DNA of 64,000 nt from Longibacter salinarum (GTDB lineage: Bacteria > Bacteroidota > Rhodothermia > Rhodothermales > Salinibacteraceae): contig NZ_PDEQ01000002.1 of NCBI RefSeq assembly GCF_002554795.1, positions 248,001 to 312,000 of the forward strand, read 5' to 3'. A model generated the notes under the pieces. The model did no database searches, was not told where the DNA came from, and saw only the letters and a list, made by a program, of their open reading frames with translations. Below are positions 7,892 to 16,649 of the stretch, in pieces (the first letter of the stretch is position 1; every line of letters begins with the position of its first letter). The position numbers and the translations under genes were made by a program.

Positions 7892-9073
7892 CTACTCGAC
7901 GGGAGGAGAGAGCTCGAGGAGCCCGTCGTTCACGAGATGCTGAACGAGCGACAGGAAGGCGTCATCGTCCAGATGGGGAGTGAGCTCTCTGGAGGGGATG
8001 AATTCCGTGCCCGTCAAAAGCGGAGCGGCGAACGCAATCTCGTCTCCGAGGAGGATCTCCGACCCGTTGGCGAAGAGGCTCGCCGTTCCATCGTCGTGGG
8101 GGATGAACGCGAGGTTTGTCGCCGGGCCGCGGCGAAGTCCCTCGCCCGACCGTATGGCTTCGGCGATCTCGCCCGCAGAAACGTCCTCGGGGAGGGGCAT
8201 CGCGAATCGGTCCCGTTTGGGTTCCGTCACGAACGCGCCGAACCACCGGTCGATCGTGTCGTCGTCTTCCGTGAGACTGCGAAGGAGGCCACGGATGGAC
8301 GCAAGCGCATCGGCCGAGATTTCTCCCGGCTCATCGGGGACGGTGAGGTCGGGGTCGCCGTAGCGCGCGTCCGGGTCGATCCGTTCCATCGCGTACTGCA
8401 TGAAGTCGGCGATGAGTTCTTCGTGGCTCGGCGCGCGGAAGCCGATCGAATAGGTCATGCACTCATCGTCGAGCGACACGCCGTGGTGTGCCACGCGGGG
8501 GGGAAGGTAGAGCATATCGCCCGGTTCGAGCACGGCCTCGCGGTCCGCCTCGAAGTCCTTCAGCATGCGAACATCGAGGTCGGGCACAATCTCTTCGTTC
8601 TGGACCGGCTCCTCGCCCCATTCCCACCGGCGCGTGCCTTGCCCTTGAAGCAGGAAGACGTCGTAGTTGTCGATGTGGGCGCCGACATTTCCGTCCTTTG
8701 GCGCGTAGCTCACCATGACGTCGTCGATACGCCATTTCGGGACGAACGCAAAGGCATCGAGAAGGTCAGCAACCTCGGGGATGAGGCGGTCGACCTCCTG
8801 GACGAGCACGGTCCACTTCGACTCCGGAAGGCTCAGGAAATCCTCCTCGTCGAACGGGCCAAAGCGAAGCTCCCATGGCTTCTCGCCGCCCTCTTCGAGA
8901 ATCAGGCGGCTCTCGACACCCTCTTCGCACGCGAGTCCTGCCAGTTCGCCTGGTTCCAGTGGCGATTCAAAGGTGGGCAGTGCGCCGCGGATGAGGAGCG
9001 GCTTCTTTTGCCAGTACTCGTTTAGAAATGTTTCCGGCGAAAGATCTCCGAGAAGGGTCGAAGGAATGGGCAT
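7892..9073 (-). CDS. roxA: Cupin (JmjC-type) ribosomal protein 3-hydroxylase, RoxA/YcfD family
   Basis: A 393-residue Fe(II)/2-oxoglutarate oxygenase. The N-terminus FLNEYWQKKPLLIRGA is the hallmark of the YcfD/MINA53/NO66 group. The iron ligands are His133 and Asp135 in GAHIDNYDVFLLQ and a distal His in PPRVAHHGV (196 or 197). In E. coli the homologue hydroxylates an arginine of ribosomal protein uL16; the same role is inferred here. A dimerisation/winged-helix-like C-terminal half follows the barrel, as in the family. It is probably in one transcript with the DinB-like gene. Confidence 0.88.
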   Translation of the reverse strand: MPIPSTLLGDLSPETFLNEYWQKKPLLIRGALPTFESPLEPGELAGLACEEGVESRLILEEGGEKPWELRFGPFDEEDFLSLPESKWTVLVQEVDRLIPEVADLLDAFAFVPKWRIDDVMVSYAPKDGNVGAHIDNYDVFLLQGQGTRRWEWGEEPVQNEEIVPDLDVRMLKDFEADREAVLEPGDMLYLPPRVAHHGVSLDDECMTYSIGFRAPSHEELIADFMQYAMERIDPDARYGDPDLTVPDEPGEISADALASIRGLLRSLTEDDDTIDRWFGAFVTEPKRDRFAMPLPEDVSAGEIAEAIRSGEGLRRGPATNLAFIPHDDGTASLFANGSEILLGDEIAFAAPLLTGTEFIPSRELTPHLDDDAFLSLVQHLVNDGLLELSPPVE

Positions 9074-9089
9074 GGAGGAGAGGGGGAGG

Positions 9090-9138
9090 GCGAGGTGCGA
9101 AATGCTAAGGGCGAAATGCGAAGGGCGAAGGGCAGGCG
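9090..9138 (+). repeat. Degenerate heptamer tract (GCGAARG dialect)
   Basis: Seven in-phase units: GCGAGGT, GCGAAAT, GCTAAGG, GCGAAAT, GCGAAGG, GCGAAGG, GCAGGCG. It fills most of the 95-nt space upstream of roxA. Positions 9109-9132 match the reverse complement of 20266-20289 at 23 of 24 bases. Confidence 0.8.
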
Positions 9139-9168
9139 TTTTCGCCTTCTATCGTCTGTGGTAGGGCA

Positions 9169-9357
9169 TTAGCCGAGCAGGTACATGATGCCTTTGATTG
9201 CGGGCCAAAGCATCAGGAGGACGAGGACCCACGCTACCCAGCGGGTGCTCCTGGCGCGTTCGGGGAATTCGTAGCCGCAGTACGGGCAGACGTCCACGTC
9301 GCCGTCATCTTCGTATTCGAGTGCACAGGACGGGCATTTGCTATATTCTTCGGGCAT
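9169..9357 (-). CDS. Small zinc-ribbon membrane protein
   Basis: A 62-residue protein beginning MPEEYSKCPSCALEYEDDGD, then VCPYCGYEFPERAR and one hydrophobic helix WVAWVLVLLMLWPAIKGIMYLL. Two CxxC knuckles suggest one bound zinc. The start was set at the Met before the ribbon rather than 7 residues upstream. Zinc-ribbon plus TM proteins are common, mostly uncharacterised, bacterial small proteins. It lies 44 nt downstream of another small TM gene and upstream of roxA on the same strand. Confidence 0.75.
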   Translation of the reverse strand: MPEEYSKCPSCALEYEDDGDVDVCPYCGYEFPERARSTRWVAWVLVLLMLWPAIKGIMYLLG

Positions 9358-9401
9358 AAGACGGGATTCGGATACCACGCGGATCGAGAACGAGCTCGCA
9401 T

Positions 9402-9599
9402 TTACATCAGGTGCGAAGCAAGTTCTTTTAGCAGCAGTTCCGCATCCTCGTCTGGAATATCATTCGGATCGAAGCCAAGAGCGGCGATATCGTCGTCGAT
9501 CTCGGGCTGGGCGGATTCGAGATCGAGCGAGCGAAGAAGGACCGCCGCGGCACCGGTTGCGATGCCGGTGATGAGCAGAGCTTTCAGAAAGCGGGACAT
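9402..9599 (-). CDS. Small membrane protein with acidic tail
   Basis: A 65-residue protein: MSRFLKALLITGIATGAAAVLL forms an N-terminal helix, followed by an acidic tail (QPEIDDDIAALGFDPNDIPD). The frame extends upstream to 9734 but that part is not credible protein, so the ATG at 9599 was chosen. It is divergent from the DUF4159 gene. Function unknown. Confidence 0.65.
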   Translation of the reverse strand: MSRFLKALLITGIATGAAAVLLRSLDLESAQPEIDDDIAALGFDPNDIPDEDAELLLKELASHLM

Positions 9600-9749
9600 G
9601 AGGGGTCGGGCCTGTGGTTGAGTCGCGTTCGAGGTGCAAACGCCTGCTCTGTGGAGGGGTTCGTCCGTTGATAGAAAAGAATGGCACCCGGAGGTGTGGT
9701 TGTTCGGACTGGCTGAATCCTGCACCGCAGCCATGGGTTAACATCCGGC

Positions 9750-10490
9750 ATGTCCTCCGTTGAATCGTTTCGTCCCTCGCTGTCGATGGCTCTTACACTG
9801 ACTTCTTCTTTTCGCGTCCGGTGGTTCACCTTTCTGGTCATCAGCCTTCTATTTTTCTCTGAGGCGGTTCCGGCTTGGGCGCAGTCCGATGAGCCGAGTG
9901 TGGTCATTGCCCGCGTGAAATACGGGGGCGGGGGCGACTGGTACAGCGATGAGCAGTCGTTGCCAGAGCTTTTGTCGTTCGTTCGCGAGAACACCTTGCT
10001 CAGTGTGGCCCCCGAGGCGGAGACCGTCGAACTGACGAGCAACAACCTTTTTGCCTACCCCTACCTCTATCTTACGGGGCACGGTAACGTATCGCTCTCT
10101 CCGTCGGAGGTCGAGCGTCTTCGTCAGTACCTGGAGGGCGGCGGGTTTTTACACGTCGATGACAACTACGGCCTGGATGAACACATCCGCCGCGAGCTAA
10201 AGAAGGTCTTTCCAAACCGCGAACTGGAAGAGATTCCCTTCGATCACCCGATCTATAACATGCGGTATCGTTTCCCGGACGGATTGCCCAAGATTCACGA
10301 GCACGACGGGAAGGCACCGCAGGGCTTGGGAATACGAGACGATGCCGGTCGGATCATGGTGTTTTACTCGTACGAGTCGGATCTTGGAGACGGATGGGAG
10401 CCTGCGTCCGTTCACAACAACTCCCCGGAGAAGCGCCAAGCTGCCTTGCGCATGGGAGCAAATATTCTCACGTACGCGATGACGCATTAG
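9750..10490 (+). CDS. DUF4159 domain protein (secreted)
   Basis: A 246-residue protein with a signal-like helix (WFTFLVISLLFFSEAVPAWA, before QSDEP) and a DUF4159 domain: VIARVKYGGGGDWYSD, then TSNNLFAYPYLYLTGHGN, LRQYLEGGGFLHVDDNYG and IYNMRYRFPDGLPKIHEHD. DUF4159 proteins have a class-I-glutaminase-like fold and in many Bacteroidota accompany MoxR/DUF58/VWA gene sets; none of those are beside it here. The biochemical role is not known. The internal Met at 9786 is an equally possible start. Confidence 0.85.
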   Translation: MSSVESFRPSLSMALTLTSSFRVRWFTFLVISLLFFSEAVPAWAQSDEPSVVIARVKYGGGGDWYSDEQSLPELLSFVRENTLLSVAPEAETVELTSNNLFAYPYLYLTGHGNVSLSPSEVERLRQYLEGGGFLHVDDNYGLDEHIRRELKKVFPNRELEEIPFDHPIYNMRYRFPDGLPKIHEHDGKAPQGLGIRDDAGRIMVFYSYESDLGDGWEPASVHNNSPEKRQAALRMGANILTYAMTH

Positions 10491-11152
10491 AACCTTGTTT
10501 CATGGCCGGATCTTGAGCTGATATGAGCCAAGGAACGGTCGAGGGTTCACGTCTCTGGCCCGAACGAAGGTATCTTCGGATCCGATTGCAGGAGCCACGG
10601 TGGGTACGGTTCACGAAGCTAACGTGCTGCGGGCATAGCGAGGACCGACCGTCGAGAGGTCCGCACTCTTGGCCGGCCGGAGGCTGTTTGCCAAATAGGT
10701 TTTAATGCGTATGGGAAAATATTCCCCAGTATCGGTACAGACGTCCCGGCAATATCTCCCTGCGCTCGTGAGTGCATGCCGCGGCTGCAGTGGTGCTCCT
10801 GCCCTGACGCATGATTCATCTTATATCGCTTCAACGACGTTCATCCACGGACATCGTCGAATCTGGTTGGTTTGCCAGGCCAATGCCTCGAGATGTCAAT
10901 ATGGCCTGACGCAGATGTTGGAATTTGGCGAGAGGCTATTTTAGCGTCCCTGGTGCTGCTTTCGTGAAGCACGTGTTGGAGGAGCGCTTGATATGTCGGA
11001 TACTCTAAAGGTCTACCTCAGGAGTGTGAGTGCTGTGTAAGAACTGAACATGCAGCGGACTCTTCCCCGTGGTTCTTCGTTATGAATGATCGGCACGCAA
11101 CTTGTATGTACTGCCCATCACGAAGGACACGAAACAACCCCAGACCTCTATC
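10491..11152. other. 660-nt intergenic region carrying the third dispersed repeat
   Basis: Apart from the repeat at 10636-10703 I see only short, low-quality frames (one at 10705-10944 lacks any protein-like pattern). No RNA gene is recognised. It could hold a decayed gene. Confidence 0.5.
10636..10703 (+). repeat. Dispersed two-hairpin repeat, copy 3
   Basis: Shares TAGCGAGGACCGACCGTC exactly with copy 1, then GAGAGGTCCG and GGAGGCTGTTTGCC. In the right hairpin CTGTT pairs with AATAG using a G-T pair, where copy 2 has AACAG, so the structure is kept although the base changed. Confidence 0.7.
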
Positions 11153-11434
11153 ATGGCTACGGAATCGGTTGGCGTTCAGATCGACGCATCTCTCCTTGAG
11201 CGCGCCGCGCGCATTGCAGACAGCGAGGGCCGGAGCGTGGAAAGCCTGATCGAAGACCTGTTGCGTCGTCGCGTTTCTTCCCTCAAAGAGTACACGGGTG
11301 CAGAAGACGTAGTGGACGAGTCTCCAGAGGATCGGACAGCTGAAGATGCTTCGTTAAACGAGGTTTGGGATCGGATGAACCGCTCGCTGCAGGACGGCCC
11401 CGACCTTGGCTTTGGCGACTCTCGGGCGGCATAG
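11153..11434 (+). CDS. Small acidic protein with ribbon-helix-helix-like N-terminus
   Basis: A 93-residue protein. VGVQIDASLLERAARIADSE followed by GRSVESLIEDLLRRRV resembles the strand-helix-helix of CopG/Arc-type proteins. The remainder is acidic and probably disordered (EDVVDESPEDRTAEDA). No toxin gene is adjacent, so an antitoxin role is not supported. The ATG at 11153 is preferred over 11102 because the RHH strand starts right after it. An intrinsic terminator follows. Confidence 0.65.
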   Translation: MATESVGVQIDASLLERAARIADSEGRSVESLIEDLLRRRVSSLKEYTGAEDVVDESPEDRTAEDASLNEVWDRMNRSLQDGPDLGFGDSRAA

Positions 11435-11488
11435 TTGGACTGCTCGCCGCGTCCTGGCGTTACGGCGATACATATTCAGATTGACAAG

Positions 11489-11521
11489 AAGCCGGTTGTC
11501 CTTCGGGATGCCGGCTTTTCT
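11489..11521 (+). terminator. Intrinsic terminator
   Basis: AAGCCGG pairs with CCGGCTT across a 15-nt loop, followed by TTTC. It ends the gene at 11153-11434. Confidence 0.7.
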
Positions 11522-11563
11522 ATGTCCCCGATGGCTTGACAGGAGAGCGACCTCGCAGGTGTA

Positions 11564-12445
11564 CTACTCTTCCCGTTCCTGTTCACGACGGGGAAGCTGT
11601 TTGACTGTGCGAGGTTTGTCCGAATCTGTCACCTCCACAATGGGCGTTTCAGATGAGGAAACGGGACGAATCCGTGCGTTGCGCGTGGCGATGCGCGCCA
11701 GCACAACCGGCCAGAGTCGCGGCATCAATCGGGTGTATGCGAATCCCAGAATGATCACCCCAGCTAGGCCCAAGAGGCCGCCCCACGACAGGACGTATAC
11801 CGGCCAGATGGCGGCGCGTATCAGGCCCTGAATCCAGTTGGCGCTGATGGGCAGGAGGAGGTCCCACAGCATCATCGCCACATCGTGCGCGAGAAACGCG
11901 AATGGGTCGGCATAGGCGCGAGTCACGGCTCCGTTCCAGGCGTCTGGCTGAAGCCAATCCGCGTCACCGAGCTCGCGAATCTGGTAGGCGACAAAGGTAA
12001 TGGTCGCTACCAGTCCGTAGAATCCTCCGCCGAACGTCGGCACCCCCCAAGCGACAAGTCGGCCTGCCGTCAGCACCATGGTTGATCGAGGCGTCTCACG
12101 GAGCGAGGTATGGGAAATATTTGACTGGCGGAGGCGCGACCGGGCGACCTTCAGTATGATGAAGAGTGGGATGCCGATCATGACGACCGCCTCGATGAAC
12201 GCTTCCCCGCGCCCGACGGAGAAGGAGAGAGCGAGCGCCAAAGCAAACCCGACCAGTGCGAGGCGACGCCCGGTCATTCGCGAGCGGATCGCTTCTGGAA
12301 GCCATGACGGACTGCGAAGTCTGAGCGCCGAAGTAGTCTCGCCTTGAATGTCCTCGTTGGTGTCCGGCACGGAACGCTCCGATGAGGTGGCCGACGAACG
12401 GTCAGTCGACTGTTCTGAAGTCACAGGATGTCTGTTGCGGGTCAT
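11564..12445 (-). CDS. Multi-span membrane protein of unknown function
   Basis: A 293-residue protein. A polar N-terminal 55 residues is followed by hydrophobic segments (LALVGFALALALSFSVG; AVVMIGIPLFIILKVA; LVAWGVPTFGGGFYGLVATI; VLSWGGLLGLAGVIILGFA) and an acidic/basic tail. In the middle lies VTRAYADPFAFLAHDVAMMLWDLLLP. No catalytic or transport signature is recognised. It is convergent with the RHH-like gene. I cannot assign a function. Confidence 0.65.
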   Translation of the reverse strand: MTRNRHPVTSEQSTDRSSATSSERSVPDTNEDIQGETTSALRLRSPSWLPEAIRSRMTGRRLALVGFALALALSFSVGRGEAFIEAVVMIGIPLFIILKVARSRLRQSNISHTSLRETPRSTMVLTAGRLVAWGVPTFGGGFYGLVATITFVAYQIRELGDADWLQPDAWNGAVTRAYADPFAFLAHDVAMMLWDLLLPISANWIQGLIRAAIWPVYVLSWGGLLGLAGVIILGFAYTRLMPRLWPVVLARIATRNARIRPVSSSETPIVEVTDSDKPRTVKQLPRREQEREE

Positions 12446-12619
12446 GGCAGAACGCGACGGGTTCGTTCATGCGCGAAATGATTAGTGCATGATACGGATT
12501 ATCGCGGTCTGTGTCATCACCTGTCCGTCATCTCAGGCGTGGAGAGAAATATGCTTGTCTCGTACGGTGTGTCCGGACAAGCGCACGGCCCTCTGCTCAA
12601 GAGAGCCGAGAACGAGCTC

Positions 12620-12826
12620 TCAGGAGGACTGAAAGTACCGGTACAGGACATCCGGTGGGCAGAACCCGGTAAAGGCGCTCTGGATGACGTTGATACTGGC
12701 GAAAACCGTCAGCAGGTAGCCCCAGTCGGGACCGAAGTAGCCGATTGCGAGGCCGATGAGACTCACGACGCCAGCGAGGACGCGGACGATCTTTTCGCTG
12801 GTGGAGGGTACGTTGCAGATGCGCAT
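12620..12826 (-). CDS. DUF2892 (YgaP-like) membrane protein
   Basis: A 68-residue two-helix protein: IVRVLAGVVSLIGLAIGYFG and WGYLLTVFASINVIQSAFTG, then FCPPDVLY. The N-terminal MRICNVPSTSEKIVRVLAG and the C-terminal CP..VL pattern are typical of DUF2892. It is the last gene of the minus-strand RND operon, 63 nt after the PII-like gene. Such proteins often sit beside rhodanese or thiol/metal-stress genes; a link to the pump is inference from position. Confidence 0.8.
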   Translation of the reverse strand: MRICNVPSTSEKIVRVLAGVVSLIGLAIGYFGPDWGYLLTVFASINVIQSAFTGFCPPDVLYRYFQSS

Positions 12827-12889
12827 AGGAATCGATGGTTACGTGATCTTGCTGGCGCGAGGGCTGATTTCGCTCTCGATCCCGAGAAC

Positions 12890-13198
12890 TCAGATGCTCC
12901 GGTCAACGGGCATTTCGAACGCTCGGACCGGGTGTTTCGGGTCGGTCTCATGGTTGAGTTCCGCGATCGCGTCAAGCAGGTGTTCGGCTTGATCGGACGG
13001 AAGGAAGGCCCAGGTGAGCGTCGAGTAGGCGGGATGCGAGGCGTGCCCGAACCATCCGACATCCACGGCCGACGGCGTCTGGGTGTGATGATAGCCTCTG
13101 ATATCGATTTCGCTGAAGACCTGGATCGAGTGCTCCCGGTACATCCGGTGCAACTCCTCCCGATTCGAGTCCAGGCTCATGACGGCAACGAGTTTCAT
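12890..13198 (-). CDS. PII-like signal protein at the tail of an RND efflux operon
   Basis: A 102-residue protein of PII length: MKLVAVMSLDSNREELHRMY, then VFSEIDIRGYHHTQ as the strand entering a T-loop-like region, and the C-terminal HLLDAIAELNHETDPKHPVR resembling the PII C-terminal strand-helix-strand. There is no ammonium transporter or glutamine synthetase gene nearby. A PII subgroup encoded next to metal-efflux RND genes is known; this protein fits that setting. It probably senses a ligand and modulates the pump or its expression, which is inference. It starts 53 nt after the pump stop, and the whole spacer is a heptamer tract. Confidence 0.7.
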   Translation of the reverse strand: MKLVAVMSLDSNREELHRMYREHSIQVFSEIDIRGYHHTQTPSAVDVGWFGHASHPAYSTLTWAFLPSDQAEHLLDAIAELNHETDPKHPVRAFEMPVDRSI

Positions 13199-13202
13199 GG
13201 TT

Positions 13203-13302
13203 GATTGTGGATTGGGGATTTCGAATTGCGAATTGTTGGGGCGTTGGAGCGTTAAGACGTTGGGACGCTAGAACCTTGAACCTTGAACTCTGAACGTTGA
13301 AC
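13203..13302 (+). repeat. Drifting heptamer tract spanning the pump stop codon
   Basis: Read on the plus strand the units go GATTGTG, GATTGGG, GATTTCG, AATTGCG, AATTGTT, pass through less regular 7-8-nt units, and end CTTGAAC, CTTGAAC, TCTGAAC, GTTGAAC. The tract fills the spacer between the PII-like start and the pump stop, and continues about 50 nt into the pump coding sequence. Confidence 0.75.
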
Positions 13303-16300
13303 GCCTTCGCTGGGGTCGCTGACGAGGGTCGTATCGTCCAGCTCGTTGCGGAGCATGAAGTAGATCAGCGGGACGATCAGGAGCGTAAGGGCTGTCGATG
13401 CGATCGCGCCACCCATGAGAGAGATCGCGAGTCCCTGGAAGACAGGATCGAAGAGGATCACCACGGCGCCAATGACGACAGTACCTGCGGTCAGCAGAAT
13501 GGGGCGCGTCCGTACGGCACCCGCCTCGATTACCGCTTGCCGGAGCGGCACGTCGTCGGCCAGCCGCAGGTTAATGAAGTCGATTAAGAGGACTGAGTTA
13601 CGCACCATGATTCCGGCTAAAGCAATGAATCCAATCATGGAGGTGGCGGTGAAGAAGGCCCCGAGCATCCAGTGGCCGAGCACGATGCCGATGAGCGACA
13701 GCGGGATCGCGACCATCATCACGAGCGGCACCAGGAGGTCCTGAAACCACCCGACGATCAGGATATAGATGATCAGCAGGACGACGGCGAAGGCGATGCC
13801 GAGATCGCGAAACACCTTGTAGGTAATGCGCCATTCGCCGTCCCACTTCAGCGAGTAGCCGTCGGTCGCGAACGGTTGGTCGGTGTAGAGCTGACCGAAG
13901 CCGTAGCCGGCGGGCGCATCGATCGCCTCCAGCTTCTCCTCCATGTCGAGCATGGCGTAGATGGGGCTCTCAATGTCTCCAGCGACGTCGGCCATCACGT
14001 AGACGACCCGGCGCTGATTCTTGCGGTCGATCGACTTATCTCGGACGCCTTCTTCGACGGTGACGAGGTCCGCGACGGGAATCATGGCGCCCGTCTGCGA
14101 CTGCACGCGAACGTTCTTCAGATCTGCAAGACTCGACCGGTGCTCCTGTCCGAGTCTTAGGTGCACGCCGACCGGTGACCGTTCCTCGGGAAGGTGCATC
14201 GTCGTCACGTCCTGTCCGCCGAGGGCAAGGCGCATTGTCTCGGAGATGCGGGCTGCGGGCACACCTGCTCGCATCGCCTTCTCCTTATTGACGTTGAAGG
14301 TGTACTTCGTCTGATCGTCTTCGACGCGCCAGTCCACGTCAACGACGCCTTCTGTTTCCTCGAACACCTGTCGTACGCTGTCGGCCAGAGTGACCTGCGT
14401 GTCGAAGTCGGGGCCGTAGATTTCCGCGACGAGTGTGGCGCGCACGGGCGGCCCCGGCGGCACCTCGGCCACTTTCACGCTGGCATCGTACCGCGACCCA
14501 ATCTCCGCGAGGGGGGCGCGCATCCGTTTGGCGATCGCGTGACTCTGCTCGTTCCGGTTGTGCGCGGAGGCGAGATTCACCTGGATGTCGCCCTGGTGTG
14601 GGGCGGAGCGCATGTCGTAGTGGCGAACCAGTCCATTCAGGTTGACGGGCGCGGCGTCACCCGCGTACGTCTGGACGTCGACAACCTCCGGCTGCTTCGT
14701 GAGGAAGGCCGACATTTCTCGGAGGACGGCATCGGTACGCTCCAGCGTTGTGCCTTCCGGCATGTCGACCACGACCTGAAACTCATCCTTGTCGTCGTAC
14801 GGCAGCATCTTGACCGTCACCACCCGGAAGTAGAACAGCGACACCGCGCCGAGCAGGAGCACTGTGGTCACGCCGATGAACGACCAGCGCTTCCACGGGC
14901 TGTTCAGCATGGGCTCGATGGTCGCGGCGTACCAGCGGTAGATGGCCGTTTCCTCGAGATTGTAGTCGGATTCGGAATTGTCTTCCTCCTCGTCATTTCC
15001 GCCGGCAATGAGACGGTAGGCGAGGTAGGGGGTGATGATCAGTGCTACGATGAGGGAGAACGTCATCGCCATCGACGCACCGATCGGCATCGGACTCATG
15101 TACGGACCCATCAGGCCGCTGACGAACGCCATCGGCAGGACGGCGGCGATCACGGTCAGGGTGGCGAGAATGGTCGGGTTGCCAACCTCGTTGATGGCGG
15201 CGATGGCCGACTGGAATTTCGGCAATCGCTTCATTTTGAAGTGTCGCTCCATGTTCTCCGCGACGATGATGGAGTCGTCCACCACGATACCTGTCACGAA
15301 GATGAGCGCGAAGAGGGTGATCCGATTCAGCGTGTAGTCGAAGAAGTAGTAGACGAAGAGCGTCAGTGCGAAGCTGATCGGCACCGAGAGGAAGACCACG
15401 AGGCCGCCGCGCCAGCCCATGGCGAGGCTCACGATGATCGTGACGGCTGCGATGGCACCGAGAAGGTGGATGAGTAGCTCCGAGACTTTGTCCGACGCTG
15501 ATTTTCCGTAGTTGCGCGTCGTGGTCACGCTCACTTCGTTCGGGACGAGCGTCGATTCCATCACCTCGACCTTTTTCAGCGCTCGTTCGGCGATCGTCAT
15601 CGCGTCCTTGCCGCTTCGCTTGGCAATGGCAACGGTTACGGCCGGGCGGAGCCCACCGGTACGTTGCTCAGCCGACGTCGATTCCGTCTCCGCGTTGTCG
15701 GAATGTCCGGCTCCGTATCCGAAGGAGACGTACTTCTTGGGTTCGGCCGGTCCATCCTGCACGTCAGCGACCTGACGCAGGTACACCGGACTGCCCTGGT
15801 GTACACCCACGACGAGGTTTTTCACCTCGTCAGCGGAGGAGAGGAAGGCACCGGTTTCTACCATGAAGGACGTATCGCCCTTCTCGAACGTACCGGCGTC
15901 CATCTGCTGGTTGGCAGCCTGGAGCTGCTGGGCGATCGAAGGTGGATCGATCTGGTAAGCGGCCAGGCGGTTCGGGTCGAGGGTGACGCGCATCGTTCGC
16001 GCGCGTCCACCGTGTACACTGACATCCGCGACGCCATCGACGGCCTTCAGGTCCATCGCCATCTCTTCGCCGATCCGCCGGAGCTGGTAGTCGTCGTAGT
16101 CCTCATGGTCGGCGTGGAGTGTGAGCGTCAGCACCGGGACATCATCCACGGCCCGCGTCTGAATCAGCGGCATGCTGGCGCCGGGCGGCATCTGGTCCAT
16201 GTGCTTGAGCATTTCCTCGTAGAGCTTCACCATGCTCTCCTCGGAACGCTCCCCGACGAAATAGCGGACCGACACCAGCGCTTGCCCGGGCATCGAGGTG

Positions 16301-16566
16301 GAGTAGACGTACTCGACGCCTTCGATATTCGTCACGAGGCGCTCCAGCGGTTCAGCCACGCGGCGCTCGACCTCCTGTGGGGTTGCGCCGGGATAGCGAA
16401 CCGCGATGTCGGCCATTGGGACCTCGATCTGCGGGTCCTCTTCTTTCGGCGTCAGCCAGGCGCTATAGAGGCCGATGCCGAGGAAGGCGGCCATTAGCAG
16501 CGGCGTCAGTTTTGAGTTGATGAAGCCGCGTGCGATACTGCCGGCAAGTCCGTTCGTCTGTGCCAT
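13252..16566 (-). CDS. RND efflux pump inner-membrane permease
   Basis: A 1104-residue protein of full RND length. The first helix (TPLLMAAFLGIGLYSAWLTP) is followed by the porter segment starting DIAVRYPGATPQEVERRV. TM2-TM6 include GLVVFLSVPISFALTLFVYY and the proton-relay motif FVTGIVVDDSIIVAENMERH with the Asp pair. The second half repeats the pattern (VVVDMPEGTTLERTDAVL; ALAGIMVRNSVLLIDFINLR). The DD motif in TM4 points to an HAE1-type proton antiporter for organic compounds rather than a CzcA metal pump, but the substrate is not known. The last 15 or so residues (VQRSEFKVQGSSVPTS) are encoded by a heptamer repeat tract and are not family-like. Confidence 0.93.
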   Translation of the reverse strand: MAQTNGLAGSIARGFINSKLTPLLMAAFLGIGLYSAWLTPKEEDPQIEVPMADIAVRYPGATPQEVERRVAEPLERLVTNIEGVEYVYSTSMPGQALVSVRYFVGERSEESMVKLYEEMLKHMDQMPPGASMPLIQTRAVDDVPVLTLTLHADHEDYDDYQLRRIGEEMAMDLKAVDGVADVSVHGGRARTMRVTLDPNRLAAYQIDPPSIAQQLQAANQQMDAGTFEKGDTSFMVETGAFLSSADEVKNLVVGVHQGSPVYLRQVADVQDGPAEPKKYVSFGYGAGHSDNAETESTSAEQRTGGLRPAVTVAIAKRSGKDAMTIAERALKKVEVMESTLVPNEVSVTTTRNYGKSASDKVSELLIHLLGAIAAVTIIVSLAMGWRGGLVVFLSVPISFALTLFVYYFFDYTLNRITLFALIFVTGIVVDDSIIVAENMERHFKMKRLPKFQSAIAAINEVGNPTILATLTVIAAVLPMAFVSGLMGPYMSPMPIGASMAMTFSLIVALIITPYLAYRLIAGGNDEEEDNSESDYNLEETAIYRWYAATIEPMLNSPWKRWSFIGVTTVLLLGAVSLFYFRVVTVKMLPYDDKDEFQVVVDMPEGTTLERTDAVLREMSAFLTKQPEVVDVQTYAGDAAPVNLNGLVRHYDMRSAPHQGDIQVNLASAHNRNEQSHAIAKRMRAPLAEIGSRYDASVKVAEVPPGPPVRATLVAEIYGPDFDTQVTLADSVRQVFEETEGVVDVDWRVEDDQTKYTFNVNKEKAMRAGVPAARISETMRLALGGQDVTTMHLPEERSPVGVHLRLGQEHRSSLADLKNVRVQSQTGAMIPVADLVTVEEGVRDKSIDRKNQRRVVYVMADVAGDIESPIYAMLDMEEKLEAIDAPAGYGFGQLYTDQPFATDGYSLKWDGEWRITYKVFRDLGIAFAVVLLIIYILIVGWFQDLLVPLVMMVAIPLSLIGIVLGHWMLGAFFTATSMIGFIALAGIMVRNSVLLIDFINLRLADDVPLRQAVIEAGAVRTRPILLTAGTVVIGAVVILFDPVFQGLAISLMGGAIASTALTLLIVPLIYFMLRNELDDTTLVSDPSEGVQRSEFKVQGSSVPTS

Positions 16567-16649
16567 GGTGAGGTGCGGGATTAAAATCGGTACGTGCGAG
16601 CTCGCTCAGTCACGAGCCGCAGGGCGCGGAGAGAGGGCGAGAGAAGAGT

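Noticed and set aside
11153-11434. Antitoxin of a toxin-antitoxin pair
   Set aside because: The RHH-like start is suggestive, but no toxin-like gene overlaps or follows; a terminator comes directly after it.
14194-15477. 427-codon plus-strand open frame
   Set aside because: Antisense to the RND pump gene and His/Asp/Arg-rich without structure; a shadow frame. The same applies to the long frames at 7703-9025 and 15664-16497.
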